Shown: positions 1-7,214 of the stretch, one piece after another
Numbering within the stretch: position 1 is the stretch's first letter
Layout of the letters: each line of letters opens with the position of its first letter
Assembly: GCA_046719715.1 (NCBI GenBank)
Contig: JBDNCJ010000027.1
Location: forward strand, 1-37,954
Direction of reading: 5' to 3'
DNA from: JANWWM01 sp046719715
Lineage (GTDB): Bacteria > Bacteroidota > Chlorobiia > Chlorobiales > Thermochlorobacteraceae
Length of the DNA stretch: 37,954 nt
Translations under genes and position numbers: made by a program
Notes under the pieces: model-generated
What the model was told of the DNA's origin: nothing
Database searches by the model: none
Seen by the model: the letters and a program-made list of their open reading frames with translations, nothing else

Positions 1-50
1 TGCGATAATACAGAAACGCCAAATGACTTCAAAATCACTATAAAAAAATC

Positions 51-485
51 TTATCTAAACAAGGCTTTAATGCTTCCCCAAGTGCGGCGCGTGGTCGATG
101 TTTGAAAGGCGACTTGGGTTTGCAGTTCGGTGGTGCCGCTGGCGGTTACGAGTTTAAGCGTATAGGTCAGGCGTTGTAAGGTGAGCGGTTGGGGCGGCTC
201 GTTAGAACCGCCGACGTTGCGTCCGCTGACGGATAAATCGACAAATTCATAGTTTCGATGATTGCCTTGCGGGAAAAGCGTGGTAAGCAGAATGGGCGCG
301 GTTTGGTCTTGTTGGCGATAGAGTTCGTAGCGAATCAGTCCCGTTTCGTTTTGCGACGTCCAGCGGACATAGACGCGGTCGCTATCGGGAATGGCGACGA
401 ATCCGCTTACGATGCTTGCGGCAAGGAGCAGGACGGGAATGACGACCAACAGCAGAACAAGGATTGCTTTTTTGCGATGCACCAT
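51..485 (-). CDS. Small membrane-anchored protein with Fn3-like domain
   Basis: Function unknown. I place the start at the ATG at 485 (144 aa) because it gives a short basic N-terminus (MVHRKK) followed directly by one hydrophobic segment (about residues 7-30); an in-frame ATG at 533 would add 16 residues before it. The remainder is a beta-rich exported domain with the pattern YVRWTSQNETG...RYELYRQ...YEFVDLS...LTYTLKLV. That pattern resembles the Fn3-like module found in front of T9SS sorting signals in this phylum, but no sorting signal is present. It probably sits in the inner membrane facing the periplasm. It lies downstream of ccmB on the same strand, separated by about 230 bp of repeats, so cotranscription is doubtful. 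No Shine-Dalgarno is seen. Confidence 0.6.
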   Translation of the reverse strand: MVHRKKAILVLLLVVIPVLLLAASIVSGFVAIPDSDRVYVRWTSQNETGLIRYELYRQQDQTAPILLTTLFPQGNHRNYEFVDLSVSGRNVGGSNEPPQPLTLQRLTYTLKLVTASGTTELQTQVAFQTSTTRRTWGSIKALFR

Positions 486-565
486 TTGGGCAACGATTAA
501 GGTTTTGTAAAAATTTAAGTAAAGCCATTGCAATGTCCAAACGGCACGACGCGCTCCTCATTCCT

Positions 566-683
566 CATTAGAGATTGGATTCCTCGCGTTGCTCGGAATA
601 ACATTTCCGTTCTCCTTCTGTTCCTCATTTCTCATTCTTCATTGCTCATTAGAGATTGGATTCCTCGCGTTGCTCGCAATGAC
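566..683. repeat. Pair of 37-bp direct repeats (dispersed repeat family)
   Basis: Two copies of a 37-bp sequence at 566-602 and 647-683 start CATTAGAGATTGGATTCC and differ at two positions; the period is 81 bp. The core GGATTCCTCGCGTTGCTCG is the same family as the elements at 3372-3461 and 4360-4724. It fills the gap between ccmB and the gene at 51-485. Reading through it produces the false peptide WIPRVARN in two copies. Confidence 0.85.
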
Positions 684-718
684 CACGCTTCAAGCCCGCA
701 CGATACGCACTCGATTCA

Positions 719-1396
719 TTACTCTTCCCAGATGAAGTCGTAGAGCATGAGCGAGACGAAAAACATCACGAGCGTATAAGCGGCAAGAATTTGCAGTTCC
801 GTTTCCGCGCGAGCAAACGGTGCATCTTCTTGCGTGGCGATTCGCGTAGCGCGAACCGTCATGAAAATCGGAATCAAAAGCGGCACAAAGGAAAGCACGG
901 CAAAAAGCCCGCCGCGTGCCGTCGTATTTGCCACCACCGCGCTGACGAGTGTGAGCACAATCGCAATACTCGCGCTTCCAAGCAAAAGCGTCGTGAGAAA
1001 AATGGTTGGATTTTCAATCACGAGCGAAAGCAGTCCCAAATACAGCATCGCAATAGCGGCATTGACGAGAAGCGAGAGCAGAACGTTGTAAATGAGTTTC
1101 CCCAGAAAAATCGCCGTCGGCGTTGCGGAAAGTTTCAAAAAGAGCATCGTGCCGCGCTCGACTTCGCTCACGAAGCCGCGTTGCAGTGCCGACAGTGCCG
1201 CAAAGAACGCCGTATTCCAAAACAGTGCCGACGTGAGTTCACTTGTTAGAAGTTCCGCCGATACCGAAAAAACAATCAGCGACACTGAAACGACGACGAA
1301 GAGCAGAATGGTATTGACGCCGTAGCGCGTGCGGTATTCGAGCAGAAACTCTTTTTCCAACACCGCGCGAAGTGAAGTCATTATTTGCCAAAACAT
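719..1396 (-). CDS. ccmB: Heme exporter protein B (CcmB), ABC permease subunit
   Basis: Membrane subunit of the CcmABCDE-type cytochrome c maturation system, which works with the ATPase CcmA in the inner membrane to load heme onto CcmE. The 225-residue protein has the normal CcmB length and about six hydrophobic segments. The N-terminal LEKEFLLEYRTRYG and the central SEVERGTMLFLKLSATPTA are typical of the family. The start is ATG 1396, with an alternative at 1381 (MTSLRAVLEKE). ccmB usually sits with ccmA or ccmC; here neither is next to it, because the gene upstream is divergent and unrelated. A perfect 9-bp inverted repeat ends three bases before the start codon and could hide the translation start. 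It ends in ...DFIWEE. Confidence 0.88.
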   Translation of the reverse strand: MFWQIMTSLRAVLEKEFLLEYRTRYGVNTILLFVVVSVSLIVFSVSAELLTSELTSALFWNTAFFAALSALQRGFVSEVERGTMLFLKLSATPTAIFLGKLIYNVLLSLLVNAAIAMLYLGLLSLVIENPTIFLTTLLLGSASIAIVLTLVSAVVANTTARGGLFAVLSFVPLLIPIFMTVRATRIATQEDAPFARAETELQILAAYTLVMFFVSLMLYDFIWEE

Positions 1397-1399
1397 CTT

Positions 1400-1429
1400 G
1401 AATGTGCTTTATGCGAATGTAGCACATTC
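1400..1429 (-). promoter_or_regulatory. Perfect 9-bp inverted repeat abutting the ccmB start
   Basis: GAATGTGCT (1400-1408) pairs perfectly with AGCACATTC (1421-1429) across a 12-base loop. In ccmB mRNA the hairpin would end three bases before the ATG at 1396 and could block ribosome entry. As DNA it could instead be an operator in the divergent ccmB/1549 intergenic region. Function is inferred only from position and symmetry. Confidence 0.45.
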
Positions 1430-1548
1430 TTGCCTTCATCTTACATCACCCATGCGGTTAAGTTTAATATGTTGAACGAAGCAATGACAATCGCCGTTTA
1501 GTTGTGAAGTTCTAATTTCCTTAACACCAACCGATAAGAAGCGATTAA

Positions 1549-2130
1549 ATGAAGAAACGAACATGGTTTGACGCTGTAACACGGGAAACGAAGTATTCGT
1601 CAAGATATGCGCGCACGGCGCTTTACGCCGTCGGCTTCGGACTCATTTGCGCCTTTACGCTCACACTTTTCACAGGCTCATACAACGGCACGTGCTACGG
1701 TCTTGTTTTCGGTGTGCTCTTCGGTGTATTCTTTGCGGCATTTTCGCGTTTTATTGCCCGTCAAATCGGCGAAGGCGGCATTTTATGGAATGGCTTTGCA
1801 GGCGTGATGTCAGGCGCGATTTCAGGCGCGCTCACCAAAATGATTTGCACGCCGATTGCACATGAAGTTCTCTCAACGGTTTATGGACGCATTGAATCAC
1901 CGGTTCAACTTGCCTTTTACGCCGTCGTCTGTGCCGCATACTTAGGCGGGTTCTTTGGATTGTTTCAAAGTTTAATTTTCGGTCGAAGTGCTTCAACACA
2001 AGAGGTTGGATATGATGCGTCGCTCAAATCAGATTCCGTCAAGTCGGAATCGCAAGCGGCTCAACTGCCCGAAAAACACATGACACAACTTCCTGAACCG
2101 ATTGAAGCGAATCGCAACTCTTCAAATTAA
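1549..2130 (+). CDS. Hypothetical four-helix membrane protein
   Basis: I do not recognise a family. The 193-residue protein starts with a basic, soluble stretch (MKKRTWFDAVTRETKYSSRY). Four hydrophobic segments follow at about residues 23-43, 49-69, 78-99 and 121-144, rich in small residues (GVLFGVFF, GVMSGAISGA) that favour tight helix packing. The tail from about residue 148 is polar, rich in Ser, Gln and Glu, and probably cytoplasmic or disordered. It is divergent from ccmB and ends 15 bases before rpiB, so the two are probably cotranscribed, but that says little about its role. A TAAGTTTA element at 1459-1466 resembles the Bacteroidota -7 box, but no convincing -33 box is at the right distance. 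Confidence 0.7.
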   Translation: MKKRTWFDAVTRETKYSSRYARTALYAVGFGLICAFTLTLFTGSYNGTCYGLVFGVLFGVFFAAFSRFIARQIGEGGILWNGFAGVMSGAISGALTKMICTPIAHEVLSTVYGRIESPVQLAFYAVVCAAYLGGFFGLFQSLIFGRSASTQEVGYDASLKSDSVKSESQAAQLPEKHMTQLPEPIEANRNSSN

Positions 2131-2145
2131 AAACGAATTCTCGCT

Positions 2146-2574
2146 ATGAAAATCGCCGTCGGAAGCGACCACGCGGGCTATGAAACCAAGAAAGCCGTTA
2201 TTGAGTGGCTGTTGCAGCATGGGTATGAAGTCCTTGACAAAGGCACTTTCTCTCCTGATTCCGTAGACTATCCCGACTTTGCCAAAGCCGTCGCGCACAG
2301 CGTCGCACAAGGCGAAAGCACACAGGGCGTTTTGCTTTGTGGAAGCGGTGTCGGCGTTTCCATCGTCGCCAATAAAATCAAAGGGATTCGCGCCGCACTT
2401 GTTTTCAACAAAGAAATCGCGCATCTTTCACGCGAGCATAACAACGCCAATGTGATGTGTCTGCCTGCACGATTTCTCACCGCCGACCAAATAGAACAGT
2501 GCTTGACGAATTGGTTTCAGGCTAAATTTGAAGGCGGACGCCACGTACGCAGGGTTGAGAAAATTGAAGATTGA
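2146..2574 (+). CDS. rpiB: Ribose-5-phosphate isomerase B
   Basis: RpiB interconverts ribose 5-phosphate and ribulose 5-phosphate in the non-oxidative pentose phosphate pathway, in the cytoplasm. At 142 residues it is full length for the RpiB/LacAB family. Visible hallmarks are the N-terminal GSDHAGYETK (Asp8, His9), DYPDFA (41-46), the anion-hole loop CGSGVGVS with the catalytic-base Cys65, the REHNNANV segment (His98, Asn99) and the C-terminal GGRH (130-133). Cys at position 65 and the absence of allose-type changes favour the ribose enzyme, though some RpiB proteins also accept allose 6-phosphate. It starts 15 bases after the membrane protein gene. The CBS-domain gene follows after 92 bases. 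Confidence 0.93.
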   Translation: MKIAVGSDHAGYETKKAVIEWLLQHGYEVLDKGTFSPDSVDYPDFAKAVAHSVAQGESTQGVLLCGSGVGVSIVANKIKGIRAALVFNKEIAHLSREHNNANVMCLPARFLTADQIEQCLTNWFQAKFEGGRHVRRVEKIED

Positions 2575-2666
2575 CCGCACTCGATTTGCAAAAATTCGTT
2601 GCAGTGTCGACATTGAACCAACGGCGGTTCTTAACGCCGTTGAAGTAACTCTAAACCATCAAGACC

Positions 2667-3344
2667 ATGAGCCGATTGATTCTTCACACCGATGTTCCGA
2701 CGCTGAAGCCGACCGATAAACTTGCAACCGCAGCCCTGCTCATACAAGAAGCCAAACTCGGCGGCTTGCCGATTCTCAAACAAGACCAACTCATCGGCAC
2801 ACTCTTAGAAAGCGACGTTGAGTTGCTTACCGACGCCGGCGAAAAAAATCTTCATCGTTCTATTTCCTCGTTTCCACTCTACACGCCGCTCACGCTCAAC
2901 CAGAACGACCACCCGTATCACGCCATCAAGCAATTCGGAAAAATTCAACACGATTTTCTTCCGGTCGTTGACAAAGAGATGAACTACTATGGCGTCGTGC
3001 TTCGCGACGATGTTTTGCAAGAGTTTTTTGATGAATTTTATTTTTCCGACGATGCCTCGCTTTTGGAAGTTGAAGTGCCGCGCTCGCAGTTCAAAATGTC
3101 GGATATGATTCGTCTCATTGAGCAAAACGAAACCACCGTGCTCAGCATCACGTCGCACCGCTCTATTGACAACGACGAAGCACAGCGCATTACCATGTGC
3201 GTGCAAACTCGCGACGGTTTTCGCCTTCAACGCACGCTGGAGCGATACGGCTACTTCATCACCTACAACTCCAACGCTTCCGACGACTACGAAGAAGACC
3301 TCACTCAAAAAGCCCAAGCCTTTATGCGCTATCTTGAAATGTGA
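2667..3344 (+). CDS. CBS-domain pair protein with C-terminal ACT-like domain
   Basis: Probable cytoplasmic sensor or regulatory protein of 225 residues. It has two CBS motifs, about residues 1-60 (ATAALLIQEAKLGGLPIL...LIGTLLESDV) and 72-128 (YHAIKQFGKIQHDFLPVVD...YYGVVLRDDV). The C-terminal domain from about 140 to 222 alternates strands and helices like an ACT domain (MSDMIRLIEQNETTVLSI, then RITMCVQTRDGFRLQRTLERYGY). CBS pairs usually bind adenine nucleotides and ACT domains small ligands, so a ligand-switched role is likely, but no partner is evident. Proteins of this architecture are common in Bacteroidota, where from memory they are often near NAD kinase; no NAD kinase is present here. 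Confidence 0.75.
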   Translation: MSRLILHTDVPTLKPTDKLATAALLIQEAKLGGLPILKQDQLIGTLLESDVELLTDAGEKNLHRSISSFPLYTPLTLNQNDHPYHAIKQFGKIQHDFLPVVDKEMNYYGVVLRDDVLQEFFDEFYFSDDASLLEVEVPRSQFKMSDMIRLIEQNETTVLSITSHRSIDNDEAQRITMCVQTRDGFRLQRTLERYGYFITYNSNASDDYEEDLTQKAQAFMRYLEM

Positions 3345-3371
3345 ACCCGGTCATGTAACTTTTTTGTGTCT

Positions 3372-3461
3372 GTCATTCTGAACGAAGCGTAGCGAAGTGA
3401 AGAATCCATCAGCGCGTCTCACCGAGTTCGTCAGTGGATTCCTCGCACCGCTCGCAATGAC
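3372..3461. repeat. Dispersed palindromic repeat element, 90 bp
   Basis: The element begins GTCATTCTGAACGAAGCG and ends CTCGCACCGCTCGCAATGAC, so its ends are inverted relative to each other, with inner AATCCA/TGGATT arms. Its left arm (3372-3414) is almost identical to the reverse complement of 4478-4520. This suggests a mobile or structurally conserved small element rather than a gene. Confidence 0.8.
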
Positions 3462-3612
3462 GAACACATTTTTATAGCGCTACCGTGAAACCACGCCTCT
3501 TTTCTACTCGATAACGATTACTTTTATCTCCCACTTCGCCCAATGAAATTCAAGAAGAAATTTTCTTTCTGCAACACTTTTCTCGCTTCACTCGTAAGCC
3601 CCGTCTGTATTC

Positions 3613-3627
3613 GCTTATCTGATAAGC
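3613..3627. promoter_or_regulatory. Perfect palindrome GCTTATCTGATAAGC
   Basis: Seven-base arms GCTTATC and GATAAGC flank a single central T, 60 bp before the lipoprotein start at 3688. The compact symmetry suits a dimeric repressor site more than an RNA hairpin, since a one-base loop cannot form. No regulator gene is adjacent. Confidence 0.3.
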
Positions 3628-3687
3628 ATCTACGGCTCTCGACCATCGTCTAATCATTTAATAACGATACTTAATCAATTCTTTATT

Positions 3688-4320
3688 ATGAAACCGTCAA
3701 TACTTTTCGTTGGCTTTTTTGCCGCTTTGCTTTTCACAGGTTGCGCTCAAATGCACCAAAGCACTTCCGAACAACCGCTCGCCTACATCTACAATGCCTC
3801 TTCTGACCACCTTTTTGAAACCACGCTTGCAACACTCCAATCGCAAGGCTTCGCCATCACAGTTGCCGATAAACAGAGCGGCACAATTCAAACTGATGCT
3901 GTTAAAATTGATGAGCAAACCGCGCTTGCTCTGTTTGACAAATCTTACGACGATTGCAACTGCAAATCCTTCTCCATTCACTTTACCATTGCGCCCACTT
4001 CCCACGACCGCTCTCAACTCAACATCGTGCTTTTATCCAACGAAAGAAGCAACAGCATTCTTGAGCGGACTTTGCTTGATAATGTTGCCGTAAAATTGAA
4101 CGGACGCGGTGCGCTTATGCTTTCTAAAATTGACGTCAGCAATGCGCCAATCGTAAGCATTTCAATGAAGGATAATTCAACCGTTGAAGGCTATTTGTTG
4201 GACGACACCGAGCGCGGATATTTGCGATTGAAGTTGAAGTCGGGCGGAATCCTGCACGTTGAGCGAAGCGAGATTGAGCGATATACACTTGCAAGCGAAT
4301 CGGCTTCGGGCAGAAACTAA
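3688..4320 (+). CDS. Putative lipoprotein of unknown function
   Basis: A 210-residue protein with a lipoprotein signal peptide: MKPSILFVGFFAALLFTGC, where LFTGC is the lipobox and Cys19 the lipidated residue. It is therefore expected to be anchored to the inner or outer membrane. Residues about 30-130 look like one alpha/beta domain (HLFETTLATLQSQGFAI...QSGTIQTDAV), similar in general form to small periplasmic domains that follow a lipid anchor. The last 65 residues (VSISMKDNSTVEGYLLDD, then LKLKSGGILHVERSEIERY) form a short beta-barrel-like segment reminiscent of an Sm-like fold. I cannot name a family. It stands alone between two repeat-rich intergenic regions. Confidence 0.72.
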   Translation: MKPSILFVGFFAALLFTGCAQMHQSTSEQPLAYIYNASSDHLFETTLATLQSQGFAITVADKQSGTIQTDAVKIDEQTALALFDKSYDDCNCKSFSIHFTIAPTSHDRSQLNIVLLSNERSNSILERTLLDNVAVKLNGRGALMLSKIDVSNAPIVSISMKDNSTVEGYLLDDTERGYLRLKLKSGGILHVERSEIERYTLASESASGRN

Positions 4321-4359
4321 TACTACACTTGATTGATCAGGAGAGGATTTTCAAAGTTT

Positions 4360-4724
4360 GTCATTCCGAGCCAAGCAAGGAATCTATCGCTAATGAATGA
4401 TGAGCAATGAGTAATGAAGAAGTGAATTGTCATTCCGAGCCAAGCGAGGAATCCATTTGACGAGCTCGGCGAGGCTCGCTGATGGATTCTTCACTTCGCT
4501 GACGCTCCGTTCAGAATGACAAGAAAAATTGCTGTCATTGACAAGCGACGAAGGTCATTCCGAGCAACGCGAGAAATCCACTCAGATTCTTCCTCTTCAC
4601 TCTGTTCACGGTCAGAAGGACAAGAAAACAATCCGCTCATTGCGTGCCAAGCGACAAAGGTCATTTCGAGCCAAGCGAGAAATTCACTTAGATTCTTCAC
4701 TCCGCTACGCCCCATTCAGAATGA
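4360..4724. repeat. Cluster of dispersed palindromic repeats in a 473-bp gene-free gap
   Basis: The whole 4321-4793 gap lacks a credible gene. It holds a half-unit at 4360-4387 (GTCATTCCGAGCCAAGCAAG) and fuller units at 4429-4520, 4554-4621 and 4660-4724. Each starts GTCATT(C/T)CGAGC, runs into GAATCCA or a variant, then returns through GATTCTTC to an inverted end such as GTTCAGAATGAC. The 4429-4520 unit is the best preserved and could fold into a long imperfect hairpin with an inner GAGC/GCTC stem. Short open frames across this region are artefacts of the repeat. Confidence 0.8.
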
Positions 4725-4793
4725 GATGCAAAAATAATCGTTTATTTTGTCTCTATACTTATTAACGCTTGTTCATCATTTAACCTTGAACGC

Positions 4794-5054
4794 ATGAAGA
4801 AACTTCGAGACATCTGGCAAGCGGCAACGCTTTTTGAGAAACTCACGCTCATTTTATCGCCGCTTTATGTTCTAACACCGATTGATTTCATTCCCGAAGC
4901 CGTCTTCGGAATCTTCGGACTCTTTGACGACGCCACCGCTGTCAGTATTTTCGTTTGGACGATTCGCACCATTCACAAACGCCTTGAAAATGACCCGAAG
5001 TATCAATCGCACGATGCTAAGAAAAATCAAGTACCGAACAACCTCATTCCATAA
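4794..5054 (+). CDS. DUF1232 (YkvA-like) small membrane protein
   Basis: An 86-residue protein with the DUF1232 core: LSPLYVLTPIDFIPEA followed by GLFDDATAVSIFVW. The motif Y-x-x-x-P-I-D-x-I-P and the following L-x-D-D are the family hallmark. The hydrophobic parts (about 17-60) predict association with the inner membrane. The molecular function of the family is unknown. The tail (RLENDPKYQSHDAKKNQV) is polar. The gene ends 17 bases before the polyphosphate kinase start, so the two are probably cotranscribed; whether that is functional is not clear. Confidence 0.83.
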   Translation: MKKLRDIWQAATLFEKLTLILSPLYVLTPIDFIPEAVFGIFGLFDDATAVSIFVWTIRTIHKRLENDPKYQSHDAKKNQVPNNLIP

Positions 5055-5071
5055 CGCTTTATTTTTTGACC

Positions 5072-7204
5072 ATGACGAAAACCCGCAAACCAAAGCGCAA
5101 GCCGCATCTGGGCGAAACGCCGTCTCCCGACGTCGCCGCGTCGCTTGTTGATTCGAATTTCAACAGTTCAACGCTTTACATCAATCGCGAGCTTAGTTGG
5201 ATAGAGTTCAATTTGCGTGTGCTTGCGGAAGCGCGCTGTGAATCGCACCCGCTTTTAGAACGATTGAAATTCATCGCCATATTCAGTTCAAACTTGGACG
5301 AATTTTTCATGATTCGCGTTTCCGCCGTCGAAGAGCAAGTCGAAGCCGGCATTCAAACGCCTTCGCTCGATGGACTCAAACCCCTTGAACAGCTCATAGA
5401 AGTGCGCAAGCGTGTTGAAGCCATGCTCCATGAACGCAACGACTGCTTCTACAACGATATTCTTCCCAAACTGGCGCAAGAAAAAATTTATTTCAAATCT
5501 TGTTCCGAACTGTCTGAAAGAGAGCGCACGATTTTAGACCAATACTTCGAGAACAACATCTTCCCGATTCTCACACCGTTAGCGTTAGACCCCGGGCATC
5601 CGTTTCCGCACGTCTCCAATCTTTCGCTCTCACTTGCCGTTCAACTTAAAGCCGATGGCGACGACGAACCGCGTTTTGCGCGCGTCAAAGTCCCCGATAC
5701 CATTTCGCGTCTTATTCGTTTGGACAAAATCGGCGTTAAGCCCACACATGGCGAAACGGTTTTCGTCTGGCTCGAAGATGTAATTGCTTCGAACATTCAA
5801 AAACTCTTTCCCGAAGTTGAAATTCAAGCCGTCTATCCGTTCCGTGTGATTCGCGACGCCGATATTGAAATTGAGGAAGATGAAGCCGGCGATTTGCTCG
5901 AAACCATTGAAGAAGGATTGCGCCAACGCCGATACGGCAATGTGGTTCGGCTTGATGTCAATCCCGGTATGCCTGAATACATCAAAAGCGTCTTGATTGA
6001 AAACTTGGGCGTCAGCGAGCGAAAGGTCTATGAAATCTCAGGCGTGTTAGGCTTGGCAAGTTTGATGGAAGTCATGAGCCTTGAACGTCCCGACCTCAAA
6101 GACGCGCCGTTCATTCCACGCAACCCGTTTCTGAACGACGACGGCGAGGATATGTTCTCCATGATTCGCAAACGCGACGTGCTTCTTTATCACCCGTTTG
6201 ACTCTTTTCAGCCCGTCGTTGATTTAATCCACGAGGCGGCGCACGACCCGAACGTGCTCGCCATTAAGCAAACGCTTTACCGCGTCGGCAGCAAATCGCC
6301 CATCGTTCAAGCCTTGATTGAAGCGGCAGAGCGCGGCAAACAAGTCGCGGTGTTGGTCGAGCTCAAAGCGCGATTCGATGAAGAAAACAATATCATCTGG
6401 GCGAAAGCTCTTGAAAAAGCCGGCGTGCATGTTGTCTATGGACTCATTGGACTTAAAACGCACGCGAAGGTTTTGCTGATTGTTCGTAACGAAAACGGCG
6501 ACATGCGCCGCTATGTGCATCTTGGCACGGGCAATTACAACCCCTCAACGGCAAAGGTTTATACCGATTACAGCCTTTTCACGTGCCGAAAAGAAATCGG
6601 GGCTGATGTTTCCGACGTATTTAATTATCTGACGGGCTACTCGCGCCAAAAGTCGTATCGCAAAATTTTCGTCGCGCCGCTCGGCATTCGTCAAAAAATG
6701 CTGGAACTCATTGAGCGCGAAATTCAGATGCACCAATTGCATCAAAACGGACGCATCATCATGAAGATGAACGCACTCGTCGACGAGCAGATTATCAAAG
6801 CGCTTTATCGTGCCTCGCAGGTTGGCGTGCAGATTGATTTGATTGTGCGCGGCGTGTGCGTGCTTCGCCCCAACATCGCTGGCGTCAGCGAGAACATTCG
6901 CGTCATTAGCATCGTCGGACGCTTTTTGGAACATAGCCGCGCTTACTATTTTTTCAACAACGGCGACGAAGAAATCTACCTTTCCAGCGCCGACATGATG
7001 CGCCGCAACCTCGACCGCCGCGTCGAGATTCTCTTTCCGATTCTCGATGCTTCGCACCGCAAACAAATCAAAAAAGACTTAGAACTCATGCTCAAAGACA
7101 ACCTCAAAGCGCGCGCCCTACAACCTGATGGCTCTTACCAGTTCGTTACAACTAACGGCAAACCTATCAACAGCCAACTGATTTTTCTCAACGAAAAACC
7201 TTAA
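5072..7204 (+). CDS. ppk: Polyphosphate kinase 1
   Basis: PPK1 reversibly transfers the terminal phosphate of ATP to inorganic polyphosphate. I choose ATG 5072 (710 aa) over an in-frame TTG two codons earlier. The N-terminal domain shows INRELSWIEFNLRVLAEA and the head domain follows. The catalytic half contains FLNDDGEDMFSMIRKRDVLL, HPFDSFQPVVD, the nucleotide-site region KQTLYRVGSKSPIVQAL and the two conserved histidines: His464 in GLKTHAKVLL (autophosphorylated residue by homology to E. coli His435) and His483 in YVHLGTGNYNP. They are 19 residues apart, as in E. coli. Further family segments are MKMNALVDEQII and the C-terminal SSADMMRRNLDRRVEILFPI. The length is normal. The purine nucleoside phosphorylase gene follows after 10 bases. 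No exopolyphosphatase gene is nearby. Confidence 0.97.
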   Translation: MTKTRKPKRKPHLGETPSPDVAASLVDSNFNSSTLYINRELSWIEFNLRVLAEARCESHPLLERLKFIAIFSSNLDEFFMIRVSAVEEQVEAGIQTPSLDGLKPLEQLIEVRKRVEAMLHERNDCFYNDILPKLAQEKIYFKSCSELSERERTILDQYFENNIFPILTPLALDPGHPFPHVSNLSLSLAVQLKADGDDEPRFARVKVPDTISRLIRLDKIGVKPTHGETVFVWLEDVIASNIQKLFPEVEIQAVYPFRVIRDADIEIEEDEAGDLLETIEEGLRQRRYGNVVRLDVNPGMPEYIKSVLIENLGVSERKVYEISGVLGLASLMEVMSLERPDLKDAPFIPRNPFLNDDGEDMFSMIRKRDVLLYHPFDSFQPVVDLIHEAAHDPNVLAIKQTLYRVGSKSPIVQALIEAAERGKQVAVLVELKARFDEENNIIWAKALEKAGVHVVYGLIGLKTHAKVLLIVRNENGDMRRYVHLGTGNYNPSTAKVYTDYSLFTCRKEIGADVSDVFNYLTGYSRQKSYRKIFVAPLGIRQKMLELIEREIQMHQLHQNGRIIMKMNALVDEQIIKALYRASQVGVQIDLIVRGVCVLRPNIAGVSENIRVISIVGRFLEHSRAYYFFNNGDEEIYLSSADMMRRNLDRRVEILFPILDASHRKQIKKDLELMLKDNLKARALQPDGSYQFVTTNGKPINSQLIFLNEKP

Positions 7205-7214
7205 CGCATTTTTT

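Larger units (their letters stand above)
3345..3687. other. Gene-poor stretch of 343 bp
   Basis: No convincing gene. It holds a 90-bp repeat element (3372-3461), a 36-codon open frame (3543-3653) that I do not accept as a gene, and a perfect palindrome at 3613-3627 upstream of the lipoprotein gene. The motif ATAACGAT occurs twice, near 3520 and near 3661. Confidence 0.7.

Noticed and set aside
528..743. 71-codon open frame on the plus strand with WIPRVARN twice
   Set aside because: It is read through the dispersed repeats; such peptides arise wherever this repeat family occurs, and it overlaps the ccmB 3' end.
3543..3653. 36-codon open frame (MKFKKKFSFCNTF...) upstream of the lipoprotein
   Set aside because: Basic-hydrophobic start looks signal-like, but there is no ribosome binding site, the hydrophobic run is poor and the palindrome lies inside it.
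4491..4765. Several 73-78 codon open frames on both strands
   Set aside because: All lie inside the repeat cluster, without start signals or family features.
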